Shown piece by piece: positions 9,701-22,029 of a DNA stretch of 64,000 nucleotides. The DNA comes from Gnetum montanum (taxonomy: Eukaryota > Streptophyta > Gnetopsida > Gnetales > Gnetaceae). Both the position numbers and the translations under genes were made by a program. The notes beneath the pieces were generated by a model. The model did not search any database. It was not told the DNA's origin and saw only the letters and a list, made by a program, of their open reading frames with translations. Location of the stretch: positions 186,098 through 250,097 of the forward strand of contig MNCI01004832.1 of NCBI GenBank assembly GCA_015680685.1. The letters are read 5' to 3'. Position 1 is the first letter of the stretch. Each line of letters opens with the position of its first letter.

Positions 9701-12505
9701 ATGGCACCAAAACCAAGGCATCCAAGGGACGAAAGGACCCTCACAACCGAGGGACAAGCATCCGCGAATGGGAAGGGGATGAGGCATGCAACAACCAGAG
9801 CACACATGGAGGGCTCTCATGCAACTAGCCCCCTCTATGAAGAACCTGATATAGAATCTGTCCACTAGATTCCCAAAGAGGAGATTCTCGATGGACAATT
9901 GCAAGGGGATGAAACTCTGGGGATAGCACCACAGCTTGAGGTCACCCTAACACAATCCTATCTTGATTCTATCAAGCCATGAGAAGTGCAACAAATGGTC
10001 CTACAAGAGTTAAAATTTGGACCATTTCTTGAGAATGCACCAAAAGATGTGAAACTTCAATTGCAAAATTCTCCTATGTGGCTGATCATCACAACCAGTG
10101 GTGAATGGTACCTAGGAGAAACCTATCTCTTCTAGACAAATCAGCAACAGGGGTCCAGGGTAAGGATCAAAGACATCTATGTATCTTACTCTACAGAGGA
10201 AATAGTGGAAGCTCTAGGGCTGCCAGAGACTGGAGCAGATGTGCTTGAGATTCCAAAACAAGCAAACCCTGAGGTAAAAGGGGAGTGGATCAGGCGTTGC
10301 TATGGGGTAGACCACAAGGATTTCAACTCTCTAACCACCATAGAGAGGGTGTATTCAAAGATCATGTCTTACCACCTAAACCCAATAGTGAGACCCAGCA
10401 AAATCATGGCCTTCTCTGCTCGTAAATGTGCTGCCCTAAGCAAAAAATTTCCAATGAGTCTTCCACAGTTGTTATTCTTGGAAATTGAAAAGAGGTTCAC
10501 CGAAAGCAAACATGGAAGATGAGCTCTCCCCTTTCCCTGCCTAATCAGAAAGTTATGCAAATAGGCAAGGATAGCATGATATGCTAATGATACACTCCGA
10601 CATGCCCCAATTACCTCATGGAGGGAGATTATAAAGGACAAGGCTCCATCCACTACACACATCAAGGAAGAGTAGCAACCACCTCCACCACCTGCACAAA
10701 CAACAAGGTTGGATTTGCAAACTATTACAGAACACATCCATGAAATCTGGCAATCACTCTTGAGCTAGCAAGAGAAATTCGAAAGGACCAATGGAGGAGA
10801 AGAGCCTTTGGTCTATCACCCTACCATGAGCCACCTGGAATAAGTGGCTTGATCAGTCAGTTTGCTAGAAAGGGCAGGGCCGATGTTCTCCGCCACCCGA
10901 ATGCAAGTGCTAGCAAGAATAGATCCTAGTGTCCAAGAGGTAATGGTATCCACTCAATAGCTATTCCCTAAAATCTAAAGAAATGTCGCTACCTTCTTAG
11001 TATGCCTAGAAGATGGTGAGGGGGCGACGATCTTGGTGATGTAGTACCAAGGACAAGAGATTACAGCCAAAGTGGTTGCTGATATGATTGCTATGGCTCT
11101 CAACGCACCGGTGGCACCTATACTAGACATACATGGACTTCAAAATTTACAGGCATCCGTTGGAACTTCACATAATAGGATTGATGTAGCACAACATAAA
11201 GAACTATTGGACCAACTGGTGGGAATTGGGTAACTGCTTCCGAATGTCTTTAAGCTTCTGGACAACATCACTGCAACCCAGTCAAAGCTGCTATCAGCAA
11301 GGGGTAAAAGCCTTATTTTGGAAGGGCAACTTGAAGCTGCTCAAGCTAACTATCAACGCTTGGTGATAGAAGTTGCTTAACTAAGAGCCCAACTTGCCAA
11401 TCTAGCTCTCCTTAACTATGAGCTCACCCATGACAAAACTTTTCAATAGCTTCAGATCAAACTACAAATAGTTGAAGATGAGTGAGAGTCAACAATCTTT
11501 GATAAGTCCTTGGCAAATGCCTGTGCATATCATTTAAACAAGGACTTAGCATAGATTCGCTAGGAGAACAACAAGTTGACTACAGAGGCCCATCTCCTAC
11601 ATAATGTTGGTGCTGAAAATGAGCACATGAAAAATTTTATCCACCAACAATAGGAGGAGCTAGCTAGGGTGAATGCAGATGTAAGAAGGTTGGCCACTAA
11701 GAATCGAAATCTGTCTATGGAGGAAGTTTGAGCCTTGCAATAGAATCAGTAATCGAAATCACCACTTAAAAGAATGAGGCCCTTAAATTTGAAAAAGTGG
11801 GATTGCAGGGACCAAGTGGGATTGCAAAAAGAAGTAAATGAGAAATAGATTCAAGTCACAAAGGCTAAAATGAACCAGGTGCTCTAGCAGCTCTAGGAAG
11901 GAGGAGAGGTATGGCAACCTATCTTTGATGGGTTGAATGTCTACAACCAGGTAGAAATCCGCCTCAAGGAACTATAGATTGAGAAAATAACAAAATACAT
12001 GGAGCTAGCCAACCTTTGCTATGCAAACCTTGATATGCTAACAACTAGGAGGCCGCAGTTTGACCTAGAGAAGTAAGTGCCTGCCTTGTATTCTTTATAT
12101 GAGGGTGAGTTCCAAGTGCACAAAGTGAAAAAGCAAAAATTGTAAACAACAAACGTGGAACTCAAGGTTCTCCACACAAGTTTTGAAGGACATCATGCGA
12201 TCACAGAGAACTTGGCCCATCAAATGAATGACTACCAGCAGCTATAGACATCAATTTGAGCATTTGACATCGAATGAAAATAGTTCGTAGCCTGGTTCAT
12301 CAATTTGAAAGAGCTCTTTCCTACACTGGCATGACCATGGGAGGTTCCTATCCCAACACACATTGGTGAAGCTGCCTAGATAATGAACGATCCCAGAAGT
12401 AAGGAAAAAAATATTAGGGCCCTCTTGGAGGCTTTCCGATTGCCTCTAGAAGTTGTAGCCGCTATGAAGCAACCATCATTCATGCCACTATTGCTACAAG
12501 GAAAC
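9701..12505 (+). pseudogene. Accessory ORF downstream of integrase, transposon-domain plus coiled-coil protein (element 1)
   Basis: It starts MAPKPRHPRDERT at 9701 and reads through with scattered stops, almost all TAG. The best open part is 10205-10522 (residues such as GEWIRRCYGVDHKDF, SYHLNPIVRPSKIMAFSARKCAALS, QLLFLEIEKRF), followed by ALPFPCLIRKLC. This layout resembles the 'putative plant transposon protein' domain (PF20167) that occupies the env-like position in some plant LTR elements; that assignment is from memory and uncertain. From about 10750 to 12400 the translation is rich in Glu, Lys, Leu and Gln and looks like a long coiled coil. Element 2 has the matching region at 30830-33430. 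No signal peptide or membrane segment is visible, so it is not a classical envelope protein. Confidence 0.6.
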
Positions 12506-13640
12506 TTGGTAACTTTGTTGATGAAGTATTTACTACACATATTATGTATATTTCTATTGTTCAATAGATTCTAAGGATCTTCAGATATAATAAAAAGAAT
12601 TTTAGTTTTACTTTCACTTTCATTAATATCAATAGCAAGTGGGAAACTTACCTTATTTATTGAAGTAATTTTTAATTAATTGATGCTTAAGTGTGTGTAT
12701 CTTAGAGATTGTTCTAAACCCAAAAGATAAACTTTGGAAATGTAAATACAATAGACTTTGGTAAAATCAATTATCTAATCTATATTAACATCATTCTCAA
12801 GAATGGCATCAATGATGTGGCAAGAGTTCTCAATGCTCAACCATACAAGTCAAAAGTGTATGAACATGACCAAATCGTAATCCATGGATGGGATAATATA
12901 AGTTTACTAGTGTATTGATGACAAGTCCATGATCATTGTCTTCCCACTAGAATTAATGAAGTTCAAAGTATATAGTTTAAATCTAAGTGAGGTATGTGGT
13001 TAAATGATGTTGAAAGTGTCTTAAATTGCTAAGAAAAAACATTATGAAATGAATATAGATTCTATCAACTATAAGCAATGGAAAAGTAAAGTAAGCTAGC
13101 CTAATAATAATAAGTACCCACTTGTGATTTACCGTACATATTGTGCACTAATGTAATTATCACTAAGATTACCAAGTAACTTTGCCAATAAGAAAATCAA
13201 GCAAAGCTGCTATTAGGTTACTAGACAATTACACTTTTTGCTAGAAACCTATTGTAATTCTTCCACTCATACTAATAAAAATGGGAATGTAAATGACAAT
13301 AGAAATATAAATTGCATAGAAATGTAAATATATTCTAAGTGAGATGCTACAATAGTAAAGAATAATCTTGAGCTTTATTTTTGTGTATGAATTAAGTCTA
13401 GGAATAATCCACTAAAATAAATATGTTGGACAACTATAATTTATCATATTGCAAGCACTAACAACTATCACTATGTTCAAGAAAAAAAATTGGTAGAGTT
13501 TCACTAATTATTAACCAAAGTTAAGGTTTGACATGATGGTGGACTTGAATTTATAGACATGACCATGACCCACTACCTCATATCTATGATATTAAATGTT
13601 GAGCTATGAAATTTCATATCTACAATATCATGTCATAAAT
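12506..13640. other. Unassigned AT-rich stretch
   Basis: It has no open reading frame of note and no recognisable LTR, although element 1 should have a PPT and 3' LTR here. It may contain the decayed downstream part of the LINE (minus strand), but I cannot read domains in it. Confidence 0.4.
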
Positions 13641-14720
13641 ATGATACAATAACCATTTATAAGAAAGATATTCATTACTAAACTAGAATATATTCCTTAT
13701 TATATTTTCTTTTTACAGTAAATAAGACTTTCATACCACTTGAAACTCTTTGAGAAATACACTGATCCCATTTGTAATTTCAAAAACATTCTAGATAAAG
13801 ATATTTGGTAAAGGAAATTATGTCCACATGCTCATGTGTTATAGTAAAAGTGTACACCTTATTACATGCTCCACAAATCATGGTTTTAATTTTTTGGATA
13901 TTAACTTTTATTCTTGAATGTTAACAAAAGTCATCAAGAGTATTAAGCATTTGTTGTAGTGTTTTCATTCAATTTGAAATCAAATCAATACCTTCAACAT
14001 ACAGGAAGAGTTTGATAAGAGTACTTTCAATTGTAATTACAAATTGAGGTAGTATTTTATGCATCCACTTTTTGAGTTTATTAACAAAAATTCTAAATGA
14101 AGTAGGAGAAAGAGGATATCCTTATTTAACACTAACAAAATTATGAAATAAAATTATTTTTTGTTTATTTGTAAACTAAATTCATATATATTTGTAAATT
14201 TTTTAGATATTAGATTATAGTGTATTGGGAACTTTAAAATTTTCTAAGTACCTCCATAATTTATTTCAAATGATAGAATCATAGGCCTTAGGAAAAATCT
14301 ATAAAGTAAATAAAAGGTCTCTTATGTGAGATTTTTCTTTAGCAATAAGATATTTTAAAGTAATAAGATGATCTTTAGGGGATAGGAAGTTGGAACCCCT
14401 AAATAATTGTACTATAGATATACCCTAAGATATATAACTTAGTATTGCCCACTAGAATCAAACCCATAACATGGAGCTTTCAAATCAAGAGTCTTACCAC
14501 TAAGTTAACACCTCATTGTTGATGAGATAATCTATGGTAGAATGTTGTTGCCTAAATCCTACCTCAAAAGTTATATTTAACTGATTTTCTTTAGCTTATC
14601 TTCCAAGCATAGATTCTAAACTAATGCTAAGAAGTTGGAAAAAAATATTGTTGATTATAATTAGTCTCTAATTATTTAGATCTCTTTTTTCTTCTTCTTT
14701 TTTAAAGAGTATTAGTTTAA
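13640..14720 (-). pseudogene. LINE reverse transcriptase remnant (non-L1 type)
   Basis: On the minus strand the translation runs from about 14640 down: LRKSVKYNFxVGFRQQHSTIDYLI, an interruption by a SINE, then DHLITLKYLIAKEKSHIRDLLFT, FPKAYDSI, KLWRYLENFKVP, YPLSPTSFRIFVNKLKKWMHK, LYVEGIDLIS in the YADD position, VNIQKIKTMICGA and KYLYLE. This order is a non-LTR retrotransposon RT with the GCPLSPTLF-type signature of RTE/jockey/CR1-like LINEs rather than L1. The YADD catalytic motif has decayed to YVEG, and stops and frameshifts are frequent. Neither the endonuclease nor the 3' tail is visible. Confidence 0.75.
14378..14522 (-). mobile_element. tRNA-derived SINE, copy A, inserted in the LINE
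   Basis: Read on the minus strand from 14522, it has a pol III box A-like segment (taacttagtggtaag) and a box B-like segment (gggtttgattctag) about 35 nt further on. A tRNA-unrelated body then ends ...attatttaggggttccaac. The same unit occurs in TNL intron 1 (36830-36963) and, in plus orientation, at 46300-46440. It splits the LINE between the TIDYLI and DHLITL segments. It does not fold as a complete tRNA. Confidence 0.65.
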
Positions 14721-14829
14721 TTCTACTAGGTAGCACTGAATTATAAACTTGAGGTATGCCTATGTTTTAATTAGTTTGGGTTCTAATACCCCCTCTTTCT
14801 TAAAGAGCATAACTGATTTATAAATATGA

Positions 14830-14995
14830 ACCACCACTTTGAGTGATGGTAAGATGCTTATTTCTTAAGTTGTAAGGCCTAGGTTCAAGCTTGGATGCAA
14901 TCACTCGAAGGTTAAGCTTTTGCTCATACACTAATCCTCTTAGGACCTTACTTTGGTGGGATGAGCATTAAGTCTCTAGATAATGATCTTTTCTT
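14830..14995 (+). mobile_element. Second SINE-like unit
   Basis: A box A-like stretch (gagtgatggtaagatgc) is followed, after about 30 nt, by a box B-like aggttcaagctt and a roughly 100-nt body (aaggttaagcttttgctc... gggatgagcatta). It lies immediately left of the 5' LTR of element 2. Only one copy is visible in this window, so family status is unproven. Confidence 0.4.
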
Positions 14996-15006
14996 ATGAT
15001 TGCTAA

Positions 15007-15795
15007 TGAATTATCATCGACTGGCTACATTGATGGGCATGCATCAATACAATGTCATATCAAGCCTATATAAATGCACATACCTATTGCATTTATGGCA
15101 CGTTATGTCATTAGTGTAGTCAAAATTTTGCAATTTTCTTTCTCTAGAGTTAGAATATTTTCTGAGTGCCTGCAATATGGCCTTAAGAAATTGTACAGAT
15201 CTTTATTCAAGCATCTTATACCTTGACACATTAATGTGACTAGCAACAAAGATGAGATTCTTGACATTCATTATAGCACTTGGAATAGATTAATATTTCT
15301 TACTTGCATTTTGTTATTAATGCACTTCACATTCTTTCCTTAATTAGTTAATATGTTAATGAACACATAAGTGTGACATTGAGCATATCATTTAATGCAT
15401 GGTAACCCTAGTAGTGGCCATATGGTACACCCAGTAACAATTACTTATAACCTAATAGTGTTGAAATGAGTTCAAGATGTGTATAGCAAGTGGGCTCGAA
15501 TACTTATGTAAGGTTAATTAGACTTAGAATCATTAAATAGCTAGATTAGTTAATTATCAACCATTCACCTTTTCATCAATGCTTAGGATAAATATATATA
15601 TCATATGCCTTAGCTCATACTTAACCACACATAAGAGTCTATGCAAGTGAGAGCTAAGAAGACAATGATCACATTTCCCTAAGTTACCATCTTTGTCTAT
15701 AGGCACACTTAGGAGCTAAGTCCATAGTATTCAATTGGATCACTAATGAACACTTATGATTCATATGGTTGGACATAGGGACTACTTGCTCATCA
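15007..15795 (+). repeat. 5' LTR of element 2
   Basis: It begins tgaattatcatcgactggctacatt and ends ttgctcatca. It is colinear with 33654-34430 throughout (for example ttatgtcattagtgta, agaatattttct, aatagctagattagttaattatcaacc). Likely U3 signals are a ctacattg motif at 15025 and a TATA box, tatataaa, at 15067-15074. The PBS follows directly. Confidence 0.88.
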
Positions 15796-15815
15796 TTGGC
15801 ATCATTACTAGGGAC
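15796..15815 (+). other. Primer binding site, tRNA-Asp type (element 2)
   Basis: The sequence ttggcatcattactagggac is a transition-decayed form of the tRNA-Asp-complementary PBS. It directly abuts the LTR end. Confidence 0.7.
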
Positions 15816-15939
15816 TTAGTTTAGCTAAGTTCACTATGTAGAAAAGATAGTGATATCATACAAGTATGTTGTAAAGATCATTTAAAGATAAATCATTAAG
15901 GAAATAAGAGTAAGCACACTGTTATTTAGTAAATGCTAA

Positions 15940-18480
15940 CATGGCTTATTCTCACAAGAAAGAATCTCCACCATTCATAGGCGAAACTAATCAAAGATAT
16001 AAGGTCTAAAAAGTGCCCCAAAAACTTCTTATATTTACACCCATTCAGATCTGTACACTTTAAATTCACCTTCATCCTACTTCAGGAAAAGCAGGAGTAA
16101 TGGAGGGATATGGAAGTTAGCATTGTATTGCCTCATGACTAATGTATTCCTACAATGTTGATGAACAATTTGATCAGGTTGGACATCATCAAACTTAACA
16201 TAGAGTATGAGGTTCAATACCGTGTCTATTAGGATTATCATCCCACCAATGCCCAACAAAAGAAGGTTTGACATACGAAAGCATGATACAAGGCTTCAAA
16301 AGGTAGAAGGGTCCCAACTTACTTATTGTTATAGTAGCATAAAGAAGGCTAGGACTTCCTTTTACGCTAATCCTAATACATAGACTCTCCCCCTTTCTTT
16401 GATGGAGAGACACTTACCCAAAGGTTGCAATCAATTGTGGACAACTTGTGTGTGGGAAGGAATGGTTCTAAAGACCAAGGGATCTCAAAAGATATCAACC
16501 ATAATCATTCATCCAAAGGCAAGGATAATGACAAGCATAAAGAAAAAGAAAAATAGAATGAATGGGGTAGGGATTGAAGAAGAAGTCTAGCAAGCATCGT
16601 TATGATGTTGATTCTCCTTCTTCCTTACCCTCATCATCATCCTCATCATCTTCCTCCTCCAAATTTGACAAGAGGAGCAGAGGCCATGACAGAAGAAAGA
16701 GTAACTAAGATCATGATGGAGATGAATTATTGGATAGGAATGACAAAAATCCCACTAGGTTGATCGAGAATAGGGGCAAGGATATCAGCAAAGGAAGGAC
16801 AATCATCAAAAAAAAAACATATAGCAAGATTCATCATAGGCATCATGGTCATGATAAGGGCCACTGAAATTGTTATGACTATGATGAGCCTTTGCTAGCT
16901 ACCAGAACTAGGTTAAATATTTCTGAGGTAGTTAGAATCCCAACCAGGCAATTGAAAGATAGTCATATCAACAGGTTGAATATGAACAATATCCCTAGAT
17001 TTGAGGGGGATATAACTTTTATTCACAAAACCATCATTCATGATGCTTGTGCCTTATAGGATACACATTAAAGAAGTTGAAAACTAGTACTAGTTCTTAG
17101 AATTGGAATCTATCTACCAATGGAGTATGATGCTATAGTTGTTCAATGAAAAGTATGAAACGTACTCTAGAGTGTCCAACTTGCAAAGACAAATCCAAGG
17201 ATGGAAATAAGGTAATCATGAGTTCTTGGATGCAGCCTTAGGTAGGTACTATTCTCTTTTACATCGATGCATAGGCCATGAATACTCCTAAAGGGACCAA
17301 CTATGCCATATCATAGATGGAATTAGGAATGAAACAAGAAAAACTCTTGGGATCTATGCCCAAGGAAAACTTTCTAACTAAAGGATCCATCAGATCCAAA
17401 GGTTGATTGATTAGGTGGCCATAGAAGAAGATGAGCTTAAGAGATGTGAAAGTGTAGAAGGGTACAATAGGGTTCCCTTCATTCATAAAAGGGATATGCA
17501 TTTTCATGATAATGAGGAGGAGGCACTGCTTGATGAAGTGGTGCAGAGGAAAACCTTGCAAATCCATAATTTTGTTACTAAAATATTGGCTAAGGCAGAT
17601 ACGATGTGGGACTCCTTAAATGAGAAGTTCCAAATAGCTTTGAATATTATAGAGGAATGAAGAGAAAAAGGGGGTAGTGGTTAAGAAAGAAGAAAGAAAA
17701 AGGATGTAGAACAAATATATCACAAAAATAAGGGTAAAGTTGTAGTAATAGAGAAGGTTATAGATTTTGAAATAAGTGATGATGGGTGTGAGATTTTCCA
17801 ATATGAACATCCTAAGGGATGTTTTCTAGTGTTGTCACACCTATAAGAATCTAGGGTATATGATTTAAATCCTATATTGATAAAATGGCAAGCACCCAAG
17901 TAGTTGCCTTATCCATAAGGCAACTATAGGTAGTAGTTCCACCAATAAACATATTATTCGAGTGAAGCATCTCCTCAACATCAAGAGTAGTATTAGTAGT
18001 GGTAACATCCATAGTCATGGGGGATGCCACCACCATAGCAGCAATATCCATATCAACAACTTGATCCCTATGGATATGATGTCTAGCATCTTGTATGTCC
18101 ACATGACTCTTGTAGTCATGCTTCCTTCTCATACCACTACTATCCTTCATAATTCTACAAAGCATCTTCTCCAAGGAGGAAGTCTTCTTTTTCCTTCTAT
18201 TCTCCCCATCGCTCATCAACTCCTACACCATAACTAACAACAACTTTGCCACATGCTCAAGTGAAATTTCCACATAGTCATAGTAAAGAAATTCCATGAG
18301 GGTACTAAATCTATATCCAAATATCCATCTAAGTGGTCCTAAGCCCAAGCTTCATAAGAGGTCATTCTTCATAACCAAAATCTCCATGAAACCCTCACAA
18401 ACACCTATGGCTACCAACCCTACTATGTCTACCTCTAAAATTCCTATCAAGCCACCTATTAAAGCACTATCTTGTTGATC
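15940..18480 (+). pseudogene. gag pseudogene (element 2)
   Basis: It starts MAYSHKKESPPFIGE near 15942. The core matches element 1: MNNIPRFEGD at about 16980, W-x-TMLxLFNEKYETYSRV near 17120, and YYSLLHRC near 17250. A 81-codon open run at 17415-17660 covers the region after the core. A Tyr/Pro/Gln-rich tail lies at 17870-18480. It is interrupted by many stops. Confidence 0.65.
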
Positions 18481-18499
18481 CATGTGGTCTTAGATTGGA

Positions 18500-18880
18500 T
18501 TAAGGTTGTTCATCTTCCTAGGAAGAGATATGATCCTAAGAGTCTCCTTATCTAATTACATATTGCAAGAAATGAACCATGCAAGGCCCTTTTAGATTTA
18601 GGTTCCAAAGTCAACTTAATTTCCCAGGAAACATAAAGGCTTGGAACCTACCTCCTTTGAAAAAGAGCAACATCACATTGGAGCTAGCAGATCAATCCAT
18701 CATTGTTCCCTTAGGGCTAATGGAGAACATTATGACCATCATTTGTGGATGATTCTATCCAGCTAATTTCCTTATGATTCACCTAGAGAATTACAAAGGT
18801 GACTTCCCTAGCTTTATGAAAATGGCATGGTTGAGCACAACTGATGCCAAAGTGGGGATCCAAGATCTTTCCTTTGAAAT
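18500..18880 (+). pseudogene. Aspartic protease remnant (element 2)
   Basis: HIARNEPCKALLDLGSKVNLIS at about 18567-18630 is the retropepsin-like active-site segment, equivalent to 3800-3865 in element 1. Downstream homology (wwDFPSFMKMAWLSTTDAKVG-like, about 18800-18860) continues in shifted frames with stops. Confidence 0.6.
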
Positions 18881-19479
18881 TTTGAAGAAAAATAAATTTG
18901 AATAATTGGAGAAGAAGAGAGTTCCATGCATTGCATATAGTGACATAGGATTCCATTGCATGCAAAAACTATAGATCATTAAAGACACATCACTTGAAGC
19001 ATGCAATCAATGTGTAGAAATAGCAGTGATTCAACCATGCATATATGTAGTAGCCATGAAATAAGAAGGTACCCAGTGGTTGATAACATATGATGAAATG
19101 GAGTTAATAATGTACATGGAACTAGCTAAGAGCCTTACCAGTACTTACATTGAAAGCATGGACAAAATGAAGCAACTCCATCACCAACTCTAGAATGCAC
19201 AAAGTGGCATGGATAAGGGAGACTTGAAAATCCTTGATAACTTCAAGAAAAAGCCCCTTGGATTAAAAGCTCTACCAGTAAGTATGAAATATGCATTTCT
19301 TAGTAATGGTAAGTTGGTGATCATCAATTTCATGCTTGCTCCTAAATAGAAATAGAAATTATAGATAGTGGTAAACAAATGGTCAACAACTTTTGCTTGA
19401 TCATATCATGAGCTTACATGAATAGATACTTGGATATGCTAGCACCATATCAACATAGACTCCTACATAAAGCAAAAGA

Positions 19480-20740
19480 GGCAACCACAATGTTAATTGA
19501 ACCCCAAGCTCAAATCGATTATCAAGGAGGAGATTAAGCAACTCCTTAAAGTAAGGTTCATCTACCTAATTGCATATAGCAAATGGGTTAGACCACTAAT
19601 TATCATTCTAAAGAAAGAAGAAAAATGGAGAGTCTGTACGAACTTTTAGCTATTAAACATGGTGACATATGAGGATCATTTTTCATTATCATTTGTGGAC
19701 CAAGTATTCACCACCATTACAAGGCATTACTACTATAGCTTTCTAGATGGTTATAGTGGCTATAACCAAATCCAGATAACATCAGAGGACTAGGTGAATA
19801 CTACATTCACAAGTCCTCGGGGGACTTTGCATATAGAAATATGTCCTTTGGCCTATGCAATGCCCCTGCTATATTCCAATGATTATTCCTCAGTATCTTT
19901 CAATAATAAATTGGCAGTAGGATAGAATTCTTCATGGATGACTTCTCTACCTAACGGGCTACCTTTGAGCAAGCCTTGGACCACCTTAACCAAGTTCTTT
20001 AGAGATGCATGAAGAATAACTTGAGTCTCAATTGGAAAAAGAGCCTCTTGATGATCCAAGAAGGCATTGTCTTGGGACATAGAATTTCTAATGAATGGAT
20101 TGAGGTGAATCTAGAAAAAGTATGGGTCATCTAAGGAATAATGAGGTAACCAAAAATGATGAAAGACATAAGGTCATTCCTTGGCTACATAGGTTATTAC
20201 AAGTGCTTCATTGAGAACTTCTTGAAAATCACCAAACCATTGGTAGAGCTTACAAAGAAGGATGCACCAATAACCTAGGTCAAGTCATGCAAAAGTGTAT
20301 TCCAATAGTTAAAATAGAAACTCGTGCAAGCTCGAATTCTATGAGAACTTGATTGGTCCAGGCCCTTCCACATCATGATCGATGCATCTAATTATGCTTT
20401 GGGGATCATGCTAATACAATTGGATAATCAGAAACATCCCTATTACATTCATTGTATAAGAAGAAGGATTGTGGGTACACAATTAAACTACACCATCATT
20501 GAAAAGGAGCTCATCATAGTGGTGTATCTCTTAGAAAAATTTAGGTACTATGTGCTTAGATACCAAGTTTTTGGGCACATCGACCATAGTGCTATATAAT
20601 TCCTTATGAATAAACCAACAATCAGCCCTCATGTTATATGGTGGTTGGTGATTCTTCAAAAGTTTGATCTTACAATAATAGATAGAAAGGAGACCAAGAA
20701 TATGGTTGTTGACCACTTGTCTCAATTATAATGGGATAAC
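19480..20740 (+). pseudogene. Reverse transcriptase and RNase H domains (element 2)
   Basis: RT motifs are WRVCTNF (19627), FVDQVF, SFLDGYSGYNQIQ (about 19740), FMDDFST with catalytic DD (about 19935), and LGHRIS (20075). RNase H reads open at 20375-20599 (MIDASNYALGIML, EKELIIVVYLLEKFRYYVLRY, GHIDHSAI). The part around 19830-19900 is frameshifted. The function in an intact element is DNA synthesis on the element RNA. Confidence 0.8.
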
Positions 20741-20929
20741 CATTATCTAATCAATTTCTAAATGAATTTTCTTTGTTGATGTTGTTGAAGTTGAAAATCC
20801 CAAAGTTTCCAACTAGTATGATCACATCCTCTCCTAACTAATCACTTAGGAGATGCCACATAAATGGAAAAGTATGAAGAGACAACAATTTCTTCACTAA
20901 TCCAAACATTACATGGAAATAAAAGGTAA

Positions 20930-22020
20930 CCTCTACAAGATTTGTATTGATGGCCTAGTATAATGATACCTACCTAATGTAGATCAACTTTGAGTCCTCA
21001 GAATGCTCATGAAAGTCCTTGTAAGGGACATTATGCTAGGAGGAGGATAGCCATTAAGATCCTCATGGAAAGATATTATTGGTTGATGATCTTAAAGAAT
21101 GTCTATCACTTCTTCTGTTCATATGATAGATGCTAAAGATATGGAGGGATGACTACATGAATGGAACGGTCCTAATAGTGGATTCAATCACTGGAGCCAT
21201 TTGATCTTTAGCATATTGACTTTAAGAGGTCCGTCAACCCTTTGTCTAATGAAAAGGTGTATATAATCATTACTATTAACTATTGTACAAAGTGAGATGA
21301 ATTTATTGCCATCACCAACTATTCATCCTCTATGACCATAGTTTGTGTAACAAAATATGGTAAATAGGTTTGGTGTGCCAAGGGCACTAATTTTTTATAA
21401 TGGAACATACTTTACATGTGTCACTTTTTGAAAACTTATGCAACACTAAGGGGTTGAACATAAATTCACAACTCCATATCACCCCTAAGCCAATGATTAA
21501 GCTAAGGTCACTAATAGGGAAACAACAAAGATACTAACACACACAGTTAGTAAATATAGGAAGGACTAGAGCACCAAACTCAACAATGCTCTTTGAGCTT
21601 ACTGATTAACATGGAAACTTCCTATCAATTATTCCCACTATGAGTTATTGTATAGGAAACTCCCAACTCTTCATATCTAAGAAGATATTTGTATACTTCC
21701 AACAAGCAATGACCTTGACCTTGATTTAAGTCTGGACCAAGGAGAAAGATCGATAACATTAAACATGCTAAACAAAAATTGATTAGTGACCATGTCCTTG
21801 AATGAAGTAGACAAGGCTCACAAAAAACAATGACATGACCTTAAAATAAGGAAAGTTAAATTTCAACTAGGAGAGAAGGTTCTCTATTGGAACCCTATGC
21901 ATGTACCTCAATTTACAAAATTCCAAATGCTATGGAAAGAATCTTATATTATCCATGCAACCTTTCCATCAAGGCCCATGCTGATTTACCACCCTACTAG
22001 CCTAGAAAAATGATTTTTGG
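20930..22020 (+). pseudogene. Integrase domain remnant (element 2)
   Basis: The H2C2 region lies at about 20990-21125. Core fragments are at 21180-21420 (YCTK, FVVPRALIFYNGTYF-like). The segment cactaag...ccatatcacccctaagccaatg near 21450-21500 corresponds to the YHPQANGQAEVTNRE block. The C-terminal stretch at 21850-22010 (EKVLYWNPMHVPQFTKFQMLWKESYII) matches element 1. Unlike element 1, the core is not duplicated. Confidence 0.65.
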
Positions 22021-22029
22021 TTAATTCAA

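Larger units (their letters stand above)
738..12505 (+). mobile_element. Athila-like Ty3/gypsy retrotransposon, element 1 (degenerate, 3'-truncated)
   Basis: The order is truncated LTR, PBS, gag, protease, RT, RNase H, integrase, about 2 kb of spacer, then an accessory ORF. RT wording (DGYSGYN, MPFGLCNAPATFQR, FMDDFS, LGHHIS) is typical of the Athila lineage. Homology to element 2 stops near 12505, inside the end of the accessory ORF, and no PPT or 3' LTR follows. The copy is therefore 3'-truncated. Dozens of in-frame stops, mostly TAG, make it non-functional. Confidence 0.85.

Noticed and set aside
9701-12505. Envelope gene (endogenous-retrovirus-like) in element 1
   Set aside because: No signal peptide, transmembrane segment or furin-like site; composition suggests a cytosolic coiled-coil protein.
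14460-14522. tRNA gene
   Set aside because: Box A- and box B-like segments are present but no complete cloverleaf or matching acceptor stem; repeated copies with an attached body indicate a SINE.
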